This document shows positions 51,959 through 61,100 of a stretch of 64,000 nt of DNA, in pieces. Both the position numbers and the translations under genes were made by a program. Location of the stretch: assembly GCA_021732085.1 (NCBI GenBank), contig JAKFVQ010000028.1, positions 26,783 to 90,782 of the forward strand, given 5' to 3'. This stretch comes from Candidatus Obscuribacterales bacterium (GTDB lineage: Bacteria > Cyanobacteriota > Vampirovibrionia > Obscuribacterales > Obscuribacteraceae). The first letter of the stretch is position 1. Each line of letters opens with the position of its first letter. Under the pieces are notes generated by a model that was not told where the DNA came from, searched no databases, and saw nothing but the letters and a program-made list of their open reading frames with translations.

Positions 51959-52978
51959 ATGCTCATTCGATTCATTCTCCTTTTCTTTGTCTTTGCGGCA
52001 GTACTGTTGCTGAACCTCTGCTCAGGTGAGGTGCAGTTAAGCGTACAAGAAGTTTTGCTCGCGCTTTCGCAATGGTGGCAAAGTTCGATTCAGCACATCG
52101 TGGTCCCGGAGACAAGCGCCTCTTACCAAATTTTGGTCGACATTCGTTTACCGAGGGCACTGTCGGCCGCACTGGTTGGCGCCGCCCTCGGCACCTCTGG
52201 CTATCTGTTGCAATCCCTCTCTGGAAACGGATTAGCTGATCCGTATTTAACCGGAGTCTCAAGCGGTGCAGGACTCGCCGTCGCCTTCTCTGTCATGGCA
52301 GGCGTTGACTTTGGACTGATTCCATTAATATCTCTGGGCGGCGGAATAGCAGCAAGCGTCGTCGTGATGCTGCTGGCCAAAAGCAGCGAAGGAATATCGG
52401 TTTCGCGCTTGCTTCTTGCCGGAGTTGCCATTTCTGCCTTTTGCAGCGCGGTTATCACTTTGATAATCTGCTCAGGCAACGGCAACATCAAGGCGCAAGG
52501 AATCTATTACTGGTTGGCTGGTACCGTCAGCGGAAGAACCTGGAGCGAACTCGGGGCCTGCGCCGCCTATGTCGCGGTCGGAGGCATAGTTGCGCTTCTG
52601 ATGAGCAAACCATTGAGAGTTCTCTCATTGGGAGAAAGCACAGCGGCATCACTCGGATTATCTGTCGGGAAAGCGCAAGGTGGAATTTTGATGGCGGCAA
52701 TCTTGCTTTGCAGTGCAGCCGTTTCGCTGAGCGGGATCGTCGGATTCGCGGGGTTAGTGGCACCATACTTCGCGCGGAAATTCTTCCAACGTGACGAACG
52801 CGAATTGATCGTAGCATCAGCGCTTTTTGGCTCGCTACTCGTCATGCTTAGCGACCTGGCGGCAAGAACGATTGCTCCTGGGCAAGAGCCTCCACTAGGC
52901 ACTTTGCTATGTTTAGTTGGTGGACCGTTTTTCCTCTATCTTTTACTAAAACGCGAAGATGGAGTTTATAAACTTTGA
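51959..52978 (+). CDS. FecCD/BtuC-family ABC transporter permease
   Basis: 339 aa with nine to ten membrane segments. Family signatures: RLPRALSAALVGAALGTSGYLLQSL near the N-terminus, NGLADPYLTGVSSGAG, GIYYWLAGTVSGRTW, and GFAGLVAPYFARKFFQRDER (ATPase-contact EAA-like loop). Such permeases import iron-siderophore, haem or cobalamin. No substrate-binding protein gene is in the window, and no cobalamin riboswitch fits the 136-base upstream gap, so the substrate is open. It overlaps the ATPase gene by four bases. Confidence 0.93.
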   Translation: MLIRFILLFFVFAAVLLLNLCSGEVQLSVQEVLLALSQWWQSSIQHIVVPETSASYQILVDIRLPRALSAALVGAALGTSGYLLQSLSGNGLADPYLTGVSSGAGLAVAFSVMAGVDFGLIPLISLGGGIAASVVVMLLAKSSEGISVSRLLLAGVAISAFCSAVITLIICSGNGNIKAQGIYYWLAGTVSGRTWSELGACAAYVAVGGIVALLMSKPLRVLSLGESTAASLGLSVGKAQGGILMAAILLCSAAVSLSGIVGFAGLVAPYFARKFFQRDERELIVASALFGSLLVMLSDLAARTIAPGQEPPLGTLLCLVGGPFFLYLLLKREDGVYKL

Positions 52979-53802
52979 GCGCAAGCATCGACACTTCTCA
53001 AGGTCAAGCCATTCGAGCTCAGCAATTAGTGTGCGGATGGATTGACGCTCGCCCGATTTGCCGCATCGACTCATTGCTGTTGGATAGGGGCGCAACGACC
53101 GTGCTGTGCGGACCGAATGGCGTCGGGAAATCCACGCTTCTCAAAACTTTGGCAGCACAAATTCCACCATTGCAAGGTGAGGTTTTGATTGATGGAACGA
53201 ATTTGACTCAGATGGATCGCAAATCGATTGCGAAGAAGTTGGCTTATGTTGCGCAGTTCAACGAAACGCGAAAGAATCTGACTGTCGAAGAATTCGTTTT
53301 CCTGGGACGCAATCCGCACCAGGATTGGTGGTCGTGGACGCAGAGCAAAGAAGATCGAGAGAAGGTTGAACGCGCATTGGAGCGCACCACGTGTCAGGAT
53401 TTGCGCGGGAATTTTCTGGATAATCTATCCGGCGGCGAACGTCAGCGCGTTGCAATTGCGGCTGCACTGGCACAAGATCCCAGTTACATACTAATGGATG
53501 AACCGACCGCGCATTTGGATTTCCATCATCAATTGGAACTGCTCGAATTGCTCGATCAACTTCGAGCAGAGAAGATCGGAATTTTGGTTGCACTGCATGA
53601 TCTCAATCTTGCGGCCAAAGCCGCGGATCAAATCATCCTGTTGAAGAAGACGAAAGATGCGGCGAGTACAGTTGCTGCGCAGGGAAAAGTCAGCGATGTG
53701 TTCACGCCGGAGATTCTTGCGGATGTCTATGATGTCGAAGTAAAAATCGTGCAGGATGATGGCACGCAGAATTTTATTCCGGTGAGGATGCGAAAAGCTT
53801 AG
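52975..53802 (+). CDS. FecE/BtuD-type ABC transporter ATP-binding protein
   Basis: 275 aa. Walker A GPNGVGKST, Q loop VAQFNETRKN, signature LSGGERQRVAIA, Walker B SYILMDEPTAHLD and the switch His in VALHDLNLAA are all present. The start is a TTG whose bases overlap the permease stop. The C-terminal ~60 residues (DVFTPEILADVYDVEVKIVQ) are typical of siderophore/B12 importers. It forms one importer with the upstream permease. Confidence 0.94.
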   Translation: MSASIDTSQGQAIRAQQLVCGWIDARPICRIDSLLLDRGATTVLCGPNGVGKSTLLKTLAAQIPPLQGEVLIDGTNLTQMDRKSIAKKLAYVAQFNETRKNLTVEEFVFLGRNPHQDWWSWTQSKEDREKVERALERTTCQDLRGNFLDNLSGGERQRVAIAAALAQDPSYILMDEPTAHLDFHHQLELLELLDQLRAEKIGILVALHDLNLAAKAADQIILLKKTKDAASTVAAQGKVSDVFTPEILADVYDVEVKIVQDDGTQNFIPVRMRKA

Positions 53803-54017
53803 CTGCACAGTACTACCGATGCGGAAATTGGGTGCTCCGCAAAAGCCCGTCATTAGAAGTAGGGTTTACCCTGCTTACATTTATTCGTTTCCGAAGGATA
53901 CTTGCGGAACGTCTCAGGAATTTCAATCGCGGTCACGCACCGAACACATGCCGAACGTTTGACGTCGCGCTGTTAAGTTCGCACGTCGAGCCGCATCAAT
54001 AAATAGTGGAGGTACAC

Positions 54018-54665
54018 ATGAAGAAATTCATGATGTTAGCGCTGTCGCTTTCGTGTGTTACTAGCTCGTTCATTTCCATCCAATCTGCAAATGCGGAAGG
54101 CTATGCGAATAGCAACGGCGGATATCGCACCAGACAAGATGCATTGCCGGACGGATCGCAGTTCTATCATGCTAACCGTAAGGCACAAATCCTCGATGAG
54201 CGCATGGAGGTCAGCGATCACCGCCGAGCGCCAGGGGCGGTCCACACAATCCTTCTCAATGCGCCACCTCCATCGGGTGGGCCCAGCACCGTCACGCAAA
54301 TAGGTGCTGCACCAGGAGGTGGAGAGAATCCATACTTCACCACTCCGAACGCAGCATACTCCTCACTTCCTCAATCCGGATTCGGATCCGCACCGAATGC
54401 AAATGTTTCACACGCAAATGTAGGACCACTGCCCAACGGAACATCAGTTGGCAGCCACGCCCCTGTAACTGCGCAACAAGTGAGCGGGCGCATTTCTCCG
54501 CGAGATCGCCTGGCAAATATGCAGAAGAATGGAACCGGTGCGACAGCGCAGTCCATCGCTACTTACAATCCATACAAAACAGCCGGAAGCAACGCCAACT
54601 CAGCAATGACTATTCAGACACAAGCGATTGGAAAGTTGCTCGGTCGGCTGCCAAAGAAACAATAG
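54018..54665 (+). CDS. exported low-complexity protein, 215 aa
   Basis: ATG with GGAGG five bases upstream, so it starts MKKFMMLALSLSC; a GTG 12 bases earlier is less likely. A signal peptide ends near IQSANA. The mature part is Asn/Ser/Gly/Pro-rich without a recognisable domain. The C-terminus (AIGKLLGRLPKKQ) is basic. It is followed by a terminator. Confidence 0.75.
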   Translation: MKKFMMLALSLSCVTSSFISIQSANAEGYANSNGGYRTRQDALPDGSQFYHANRKAQILDERMEVSDHRRAPGAVHTILLNAPPPSGGPSTVTQIGAAPGGGENPYFTTPNAAYSSLPQSGFGSAPNANVSHANVGPLPNGTSVGSHAPVTAQQVSGRISPRDRLANMQKNGTGATAQSIATYNPYKTAGSNANSAMTIQTQAIGKLLGRLPKKQ

Positions 54666-54715
54666 TCAATTAAGTAGAAGACCGTACAAGATTTTATTCC
54701 TGAGACATAACACGC

Positions 54716-54752
54716 AAAACTGCCACCGAGATCATCCGGTTGGCAGTTTTGT
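54716..54752 (+). terminator. intrinsic terminator after the exported low-complexity gene
   Basis: AAAACTGCCA (54716-54725) pairs with TGGCAGTTTT (54741-54750), with ACCG/CGGT extending the stem inward. The 3' arm ends in the T-run. Since the 5' arm begins with As, it could work in both directions. Confidence 0.8.
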
Positions 54753-54807
54753 TATTCCCCTTCGCGTAGAGTCCTCTCGACGATCTAGAACTGCCAGTCA
54801 TATGTTG

Positions 54808-54827
54808 GAGGGGCAGCAATGCCCCTC
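54808..54827 (+). terminator. small GC hairpin, repeated before both tandem genes
   Basis: GAGGGGCA-GCAA-TGCCCCTC, with CTTTC after it. A related hairpin (55376-55395) sits in the equivalent place upstream of the second copy of the gene. Confidence 0.5.
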
Positions 54828-54984
54828 TTTCGCTTTCCGAATATTGCGCGTCAAAAAAAACACATTGCGTATTCACGCAAGGACTACGCGGAGAACCGAA
54901 GCCGGATTTGCGGACGCCACAGCTGACGAAGAGATCCCGGAGCATATATTCTTTCTTTGCGTTAGTTGCTCGGAATTAAAAGCC

Positions 54985-55341
54985 ATGAATGAAATGAATG
55001 AATCAAAACAAGCAGATAGACTTCTGCAATCTGCGGAAGATCAAATCAACACAGAGTCACAGATGGAAAAATACCACCTACAGCAAAAGCTGTCAGATGA
55101 ATGGATGAGCCTGAGCTGCGATGAGCGCTACGCTGTTGGGAAGCAGCTGGAAAGCAAAGCCGCGACGGCACAGGAGCATGATGTGAAAGCCCGCTTCGGC
55201 TTTAACGAACTCACCAATGAACTTTATGCGCTTGAGTTTCGAAAATATGTGAGCTGGGATCCGCTAATCGGATCCTACAACAAAGAGGTACGAATCAACG
55301 ATCCATTGAAAGATTGCGAAAACAAGGACGGAAAGCGCTAA
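54985..55341 (+). CDS. small unknown protein, first tandem copy
   Basis: 118 aa; ATG with GGAA nine bases upstream (a second ATG at 54994 is possible). The core MEKYHLQQKLSDEWMSLSCD, ERYAVGKQLESKA, VKARFGFNELTNELYALEF and the end RINDPLKDCENKDG are matched by the next gene. It is soluble, with no signal peptide. Family unknown. The duplication includes ~180 bases of leader with GCGTATTCACGCAA and a downstream ATATTCT box, so both copies keep their own promoter. Confidence 0.75.
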   Translation: MNEMNESKQADRLLQSAEDQINTESQMEKYHLQQKLSDEWMSLSCDERYAVGKQLESKAATAQEHDVKARFGFNELTNELYALEFRKYVSWDPLIGSYNKEVRINDPLKDCENKDGKR

Positions 55342-55375
55342 CTTATTACGCTGTATTCAACAAAAAACACATGAG

Positions 55376-55400
55376 AGGGGCAGTAAAATGCCCTTTTTTT
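55376..55400 (+). terminator. terminator between the tandem copies
   Basis: AGGGGCA (55376-55382) pairs with TGCCCTT (55389-55395, one G-T) and is followed by a run of Ts to 55400. It lies 34 bases after the first copy's stop. Confidence 0.75.
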
Positions 55401-55555
55401 GCTTCGTTGATGCTGCTCAAAACTACACGACTAAGTTTGCGCATTCACGCAAAGACTCTGCGGACGACTGACCTCGTAATTGCGGATGCCATACTGACGA
55501 GAAAGACCAGACACGTATATTCTATCCTTGCGTTAGTTACTCGGAAGTGAACGTA

Positions 55556-55918
55556 ATGAATGAATCTGAAAGAGCGGATAAAATCCTGCAGGACGTCAAG
55601 ACTCTAATGGACTCCTCATCCAATATCGAAAAATTCCAGTTGCGACAAAAACTGGTTGATGAATGGACATGGCTCACTTGCTCTGAACGACTGTGGGTTG
55701 GAAAGCAGTTGGAAAACAAAACGCAGAAGGCTGAGCCAAGTGACGTGAAAGCGACCTTCGGCTATGACGAAGCGACAAACAACCTTCACTCCCTGGAGTT
55801 CGAACGCTATACGGCACCGTACCAAGATCCCTCCGGCGGATTTGTGGGAGAAAAACGAAATCACCTCGTTATCAACGATCCCTTCGAAGGATGCAACCTG
55901 AATAAGAGTATGCGTTGA
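55556..55918 (+). CDS. small unknown protein, second tandem copy
   Basis: 120 aa from the ATG at 55556 (GGAAG eight bases upstream); a GTG nine bases earlier is possible. It aligns to the preceding gene along most of its length: MNESERADKILQD, IEKFQLRQKLVDEWTWLTCS, WVGKQLENK, VKATFGYDEATNNLHSLEFE and VINDPFEGCN. A ~10-residue insert with Gly lies near the end. Divergence is moderate, so the duplication is not recent. The next gene on the opposite strand is convergent. Confidence 0.75.
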   Translation: MNESERADKILQDVKTLMDSSSNIEKFQLRQKLVDEWTWLTCSERLWVGKQLENKTQKAEPSDVKATFGYDEATNNLHSLEFERYTAPYQDPSGGFVGEKRNHLVINDPFEGCNLNKSMR

Positions 55919-55932
55919 GGCGCCGGCAGAAT

Positions 55933-56544
55933 TTATGCAACCTTCTGACTCTGTGATATGAGCCTGGAAGACTGATCGCGCAGCCACTCATCGAAGAGGA
56001 AGTTTGGCACCAGATTGATATCCACGCCGGGCGGATTCACTGGAAGCTGAAACAAATTCTTGTACACTTCAAGCCGTTGCTCGAACTTTTGCCTATTGCT
56101 ACCGGCATACAAAACGACCTGCTTCACCGAATGCTGGTGATGCCAAAGAATTATTTCGTAGACTTCTCGATTTCCAAGGATGCCGGTTGTTTCGCTGACA
56201 TTTGTAATCAACGCGGAATAAGAATTAAGCGGCTCCGAGACTACAGTCTTGCAGGGAAACTCCGCGCACTCCAAAAGAACTTCCTTCTGAGTAATTCGAT
56301 ATTTCACGAATGACGAAACACAATAAAGTGCACCAAGCAAACAGAGCGTACCAACGCCCATAAAAAAGAGCGTGAACCAGTCACTTCGAAGGGGTACACT
56401 GCGATCCATCGCGAAGCATGTCGGAAGAATCAAAAACAACGTTGCACCCAAGAAAAAATGTGGAGCTGCGTTGATCTGCGGACGCATAACGCAACTCAAA
56501 GGAAAACGATCACCTGTATCTATGTCCATCTCGCCTGTCCTCAT
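55933..56544 (-). CDS. two-pass membrane protein, unknown
   Basis: 203 aa. Two membrane helices (HFFLGATLFLILPTCFA and WFTLFFMGVGTLCLLGALYCV) are separated by a short loop. A ~110-residue cytoplasmic beta-rich domain follows (KYRITQKEVLLECAEFPCKT, EVYEIILWHHQHSVKQVVLY), somewhat like PH-type bPH domains. No family assigned. An earlier in-frame start is unlikely, as the residues before the helices are already hydrophilic. Confidence 0.72.
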   Translation of the reverse strand: MRTGEMDIDTGDRFPLSCVMRPQINAAPHFFLGATLFLILPTCFAMDRSVPLRSDWFTLFFMGVGTLCLLGALYCVSSFVKYRITQKEVLLECAEFPCKTVVSEPLNSYSALITNVSETTGILGNREVYEIILWHHQHSVKQVVLYAGSNRQKFEQRLEVYKNLFQLPVNPPGVDINLVPNFLFDEWLRDQSSRLISQSQKVA

Positions 56545-56901
56545 TTAGAGTAGTCTTTCTGAAGCCGACACGTTTTGCTCAGATAGGACTCTCCAACCCA
56601 CGCGTTTATATACAGCGTTTCATTTTTGCCGACAGGCTTTTGGACAGCGCCGCAGATTAAACGTGTTCTGCTGGGGGATTCCCGCAAGCAAAATAAAAGG
56701 CGCCGAGGAAGGTGGCGCCTTTTATAATCTGGGGTGGGGTATTGCTTTTGCTCATTACGGCAGTTAGCCATAAAGAACTTCGCTTCGAAGATCAGTAGAG
56801 CCGATTTAACGGCGAATCAAACAGAACCATATATAAGGTTCGATTCAATCAATAGACAGAGTCAACAGTTTTGCCGGACCATTTAACTAGCGGACAGGTG
56901 C
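56545..56901. other. intergenic region with a bidirectional terminator
   Basis: A 357-base gap. It contains the strong hairpin at 56695-56723. A 76-codon minus-strand frame is present but overlaps the hairpin and has no ribosome site. Confidence 0.5.
56695..56723 (-). terminator. strong GC-rich terminator, usable on both strands
   Basis: AAAAGGCGCC (56695-56704) pairs perfectly with GGCGCCTTTT (56714-56723), loop of nine. T-runs flank both sides. It lies downstream of the RG/Y/Q-rich protein gene (56902-57603) on the minus strand. Confidence 0.8.
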
Positions 56902-57603
56902 TTAACGGCATCTCTGCGGAAAGCAGTTCGACTGGTAGCGACGCTGATTCATAATCTGTTGTTGCTGCCAATTTTGCTGATAGCGATATTGCTGCCATTG
57001 CTGATTTTGATAGTTGTTGTATCCATTGTCATAATATCCGCCGCGATCATAATATCCACCGCGGTCATAACCACCACGATGATGACGTCCGCCGCGGTTA
57101 TCGAAGATGTCTCTGGCTACGCCAACGATTCCAACGGCACCGCCGATGATTTGAAGCGCACGCAGCGCATCATCACCAGCATCGCGCTGATAACCGTAAG
57201 GAGGATAACCATAATTGGCGCGCTCATCACGAATCACGACGCCTGTCCTTGGTCCATAAACTTGTACATCTGTTCCGCGATAATCAACGTTTTGATAGCC
57301 TACGCGTCCTACTTGCCGCGGCTGGTGGTAGTCGCCACCGCGCACCGTCCATGGTTGCATATCAGCCATCATTTCCGGCGACATAACTGCCATCTCGCGA
57401 TAGGCTTCGCTGTAGCGTGCCGGTCTGTTATTTATGTATACATCGCCATTAATGGTGATGTTGCCGACCTGGCGACTCTGTTGTGCCATATAGCGCGAAT
57501 TGGACTCGCGGTCCCAATCCACCATCGGAGGTTGAAAATCATCACGGCCATTTTGATGATAAGAAAATCTATCCTCGACCTGCTGAGGAACTCTACTATC
57601 CAT
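56902..57603 (-). CDS. RG/Y/Q-rich low-complexity protein
   Basis: 233 aa from the ATG at MDSRVPQQ, with GGGAG about ten bases upstream. The N-terminal half has a short repeat-like VGNITINGDVYINNR and RVGYQNVDYRGTDVQVYGPRT. A short hydrophobic helix (LRALQIIGGAVGIVGVARDI) follows. The C-terminal ~75 residues are Gly/Arg/Tyr/Asp repeats (RGGYYDRGGYYDNGY) and then a Gln/Tyr-rich tail. Such composition is typical of RNA-binding or phase-separating prion-like regions. No signal peptide. A function is not assigned. Confidence 0.72.
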   Translation of the reverse strand: MDSRVPQQVEDRFSYHQNGRDDFQPPMVDWDRESNSRYMAQQSRQVGNITINGDVYINNRPARYSEAYREMAVMSPEMMADMQPWTVRGGDYHQPRQVGRVGYQNVDYRGTDVQVYGPRTGVVIRDERANYGYPPYGYQRDAGDDALRALQIIGGAVGIVGVARDIFDNRGGRHHRGGYDRGGYYDRGGYYDNGYNNYQNQQWQQYRYQQNWQQQQIMNQRRYQSNCFPQRCR

Positions 57604-58107
57604 ATGCTGCTGTCTCCCGAACTTGCTACAAACCAACCCAATACAGGTGCCATGCCTTTTACCGTCCCTATTGAACGATTAAGCACAAACGATGTCAATG
57701 GGAACTTTACCCATGACACTGCTGAAGGTCAATCTGAGCAAGCGTTTCGCGACTTTTTTCAGCGAAAATCATGCCAAATTTTTGCCAAAATTGGAGACGT
57801 TTTTCTGGTTTTTTTTTCGGTTACCTCATTGGGTTGGTTTTGAACTTCGGTTTTTGCAGCTTTCCTATCATCCATATAAGAAATGAAAAAATCATGAAAC
57901 GGGAGACTACATTCCTTTAATGGAAAGGGCTGTAGGGATGAACATATTCTCTTGGAGCTCAATCGCAGCGCCACACCCGGCCAGCACTACAGCAAGGCGC
58001 ATCCGAAGACGGTGACAGAGGCTTTAAACCTAAACGGAGGACAGCAAAATGACGGGAGAAATTGATCGCGTTCGCCCTGTCAAGATGGTGCCTTATTAAT
58101 ACCCGCT
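57604..58107. other. intergenic region with a 16-codon ORF behind a strong ribosome site
   Basis: A 500-base gap between two minus-strand genes. On the + strand, GGAGG stands eight bases before an ATG at 58049 that opens a 16-codon frame. The rest shows T-rich stretches (57750-57835) and no recognised gene or RNA. Confidence 0.4.
58049..58099 (+). CDS. possible 16-aa peptide
   Basis: MTGEIDRVRPVKMVPY, preceded by GGAGG at optimal spacing. Antisense to the 3' flank of the giant surface-protein gene. There is no similarity or second copy in the window, so it may be chance. Confidence 0.25.
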   Translation: MTGEIDRVRPVKMVPY

Positions 58108-61100
58108 CTACTTAGACGACGGCTTGTACGGACCTCGCGCACCGGTAACTCGCGCCAGGATGACTGAATTCTTCAGAAGCTTCGAAAGAAAACTCTTAGC
58201 ATCAGGAGATTCGGATTTTGAGAGTTGGCGCAAAACCTTAATCGCATTTACTGCGGAAATAACGGAAAAATCAGCCAGATACCCCTTGGTCTCCCCATCA
58301 AGGCGCAACGGTACGGCATCCCTGAATGCAATTCCTGTCATGGCGTTTATGCCGTGCAAATCTTTGCCTCCGTTTTTCGTCAACACCAGTTGTGCGCCCA
58401 GTGGAACGTTTATTCGGTGTTTGCCGACAAGAACCGAAATGTCCCCAAGACGATTGTCGTTTAAGGTATAGACTGTTGTTTCCTTGCCCGTGGTCCAAAC
58501 AATTGCGATACTCTTGCCCGCTATCTGAACTATGCCGTGGTTTGTTTGAATCACTATATTTTGCGAAGGTGCAAATATACCAGCACCATCCAAGAGCTGC
58601 AGGAAATTTCCACCTGTTTTCTGACCTACTACAACTCCGGCTCCCTGCGCCCATATCTGGCTGAACAGGTTTACTGTGTGCATCCTGGCATTTTCCAACC
58701 TGGCCGCAAAGCCAGCAAGATAATCTGACGGATCGTTCGACAAGTAACCACGCAATCGTGTTTCTTCAGAATTACTCTGCCCGTAAGGTGTCTTGTCTGT
58801 AGCAATGATTTGCGGCGCCGCTAGATTGGCGATGCCTTCTTGCTGAAACAATGGAAACAAGATTGAGGAGCCACGAGCTAATGGAATGTTCGGCGAAGTA
58901 GAAGCAAATCCTGACCCCACATTCGAACCTGGAGCCGGTATGGCCGCAGCTTCTGCGGCCGTCATCACTCTGGTGTTGCCGTGTACTGTTAGTTGAGTCG
59001 TTCGGATATGTAATCCGGCATTGGCTGGGCTTGGAGGTGTTACCGTGCTGCTCAGCTTGCTCACATTCGTGTCGGGAACGAATCCGGTCGGTATGGCGGC
59101 TAGTGTGTTAAGCACCACAGGCTGGTTGTGTCCAATCTGACCGGAAATAATATTCACAGCACCGCCGGTTGCAGACAGGAAAACAGGGCCTTCGAGCAGC
59201 AAACTCGGGTTTCCTGTTAGGTTCAGGCTCGAACCCGGTGCCGTAGCGGTGACAGCTAGCTGCGTAGTTGCAGAGAGTTTGCCTGAACCTGATAAATTCA
59301 GCGACGACCCAGTCGGACTTTCAATAACGGCGCGTCCGTCACCGCCTATGACCAAGAGATTCGCGTTGGCAGATAAGATCACGCCGAGACTGCCATTATC
59401 GACAATTGATACTGCAGGTGATGTTGCGCTGGACAATGCTTGCATTGTCAGCGCGTTGGCGAAGCTGATTGAGTTATTAGAGGACTGAAAAATAATGGAG
59501 TCGGCCATTGCGATTAATGTTCCAGGGCCGTTTATTGACATAGTACCGGAGCCGGACAATCCATTGTCAGCAATATTTATGCCACCACTTCCAGGGGAAG
59601 GAAGCGATCCCTGGGCTCTTAAAGTACCAAGGATGCTAAGCTTGTTGGCGAGCACCGATATCCCACCTGAAGTAGTTACGTTTGTACCTGCTGGAATAAC
59701 AACGGTTCCGATTGGCATAGTCATAAGGCTAAGAGATCCATCAATATTAGGAGCTCCTGATAGAACTAAATTTGCCGAACTCGCCCCGCACAAGCAAGTT
59801 GCTTCAAGTCTGAGATTGGTGGCTGAGTAAGATCCGGAGCCACTTACATTAAGATCAACAGAACTTCCGACCTGAGCAGCGTTCACGATAATGTTGCTTG
59901 GCGCAAGCATTAACAAGGAGCCGTTGTTCGTAAGCGAGCTTGTGATGATCGAAAGATCATTGTTTCTGACAAGCGACTGCCCTGATGCAATCACAAGTTG
60001 TGATGTGTTGATGTTTATTGTCCCGCCTGCAAAACTAATTGAAGTCGGCAGAATCCCACCGGCAACGGTAATCATATTACCTGCGTTGACATTGATTGAA
60101 CCGGCTGCACCGGTTTCGATTCTACCTGTCCCTACAAGAACCAAGTTGCTCGGGTTCTGAATACCGATTGAGCCGGATAGGGCGCTTAACGTGCCATCTA
60201 TAGTTACGGTGCTTGCAGAGCCTGGTGTCAAGGCAGTTGTGTTCATAGTTATTGAGCTATCGGAGGCAAGCATGAAACCGGTATTTATGAGTATGCTCGA
60301 AACCGGATTGAATGTGGCACCACCCACGGTGCTGGTTGCCACCGGTGCTCCATTCAGATTGAGAGTGGCTGATGTAGCCAAGCCGCCGGCGCGGAATGCC
60401 AGGGGGCAGTCGCTGCAAATGGAGCTGGAGTTAAGAAGATAACCCGAACTACCACTTGCGTTGAATGTCGCCGTGGCAGCCGCTGCCGAAGTATTGCTTA
60501 CTTGTATTTCGGGAGCAAAAAAGACAACATTGCCCCCACCCGATGCGTTGAACGATGTTGCATTCAGCATGTTCATGCTACCGTTGCTCTGGAACACCGT
60601 GTCACCGGCAACGCCCCCGGCTTGTATGAACGAACCAATTCCTGAAAGGTTAAGAGCGCCCAGCGTGTTCCTGACAAGAAGCGTGGGCGTGTTGGCTCCG
60701 GAGGCTTTGGTTATGAACGTGCCATTGTTTGCAAAGCTTGGAGTATCAACAGTTATTGAGTTATCCGAGCCTAGAATCACGTCTTGGTTGATAGCTACGG
60801 CATTTCCGCTGATAGCAAGATTAGCGCCGTTGAAATTCAGGTTCGTCGTACCCACTCCGGAAAGTCCGAAAGTCGCAGAGCCGTTTCCGCTAGGTGTGAT
60901 CGAAATTGAACCTCCTGGAATCAAGCAATTGCTGCAGGTACTTACTGTTCCTCCGAATCCGGCGGAACCGGTGATTGTAAGATTCACATCAGGACTCGAG
61001 TTACCTGCGTCAATATTGACGGGTGTGCTATCCGTGGCAGTTAGGGTTGGGCTTGCCGTAGATCCGGCAAAGATAAGGTTCGGCGTGCGGATTCTCAGTC

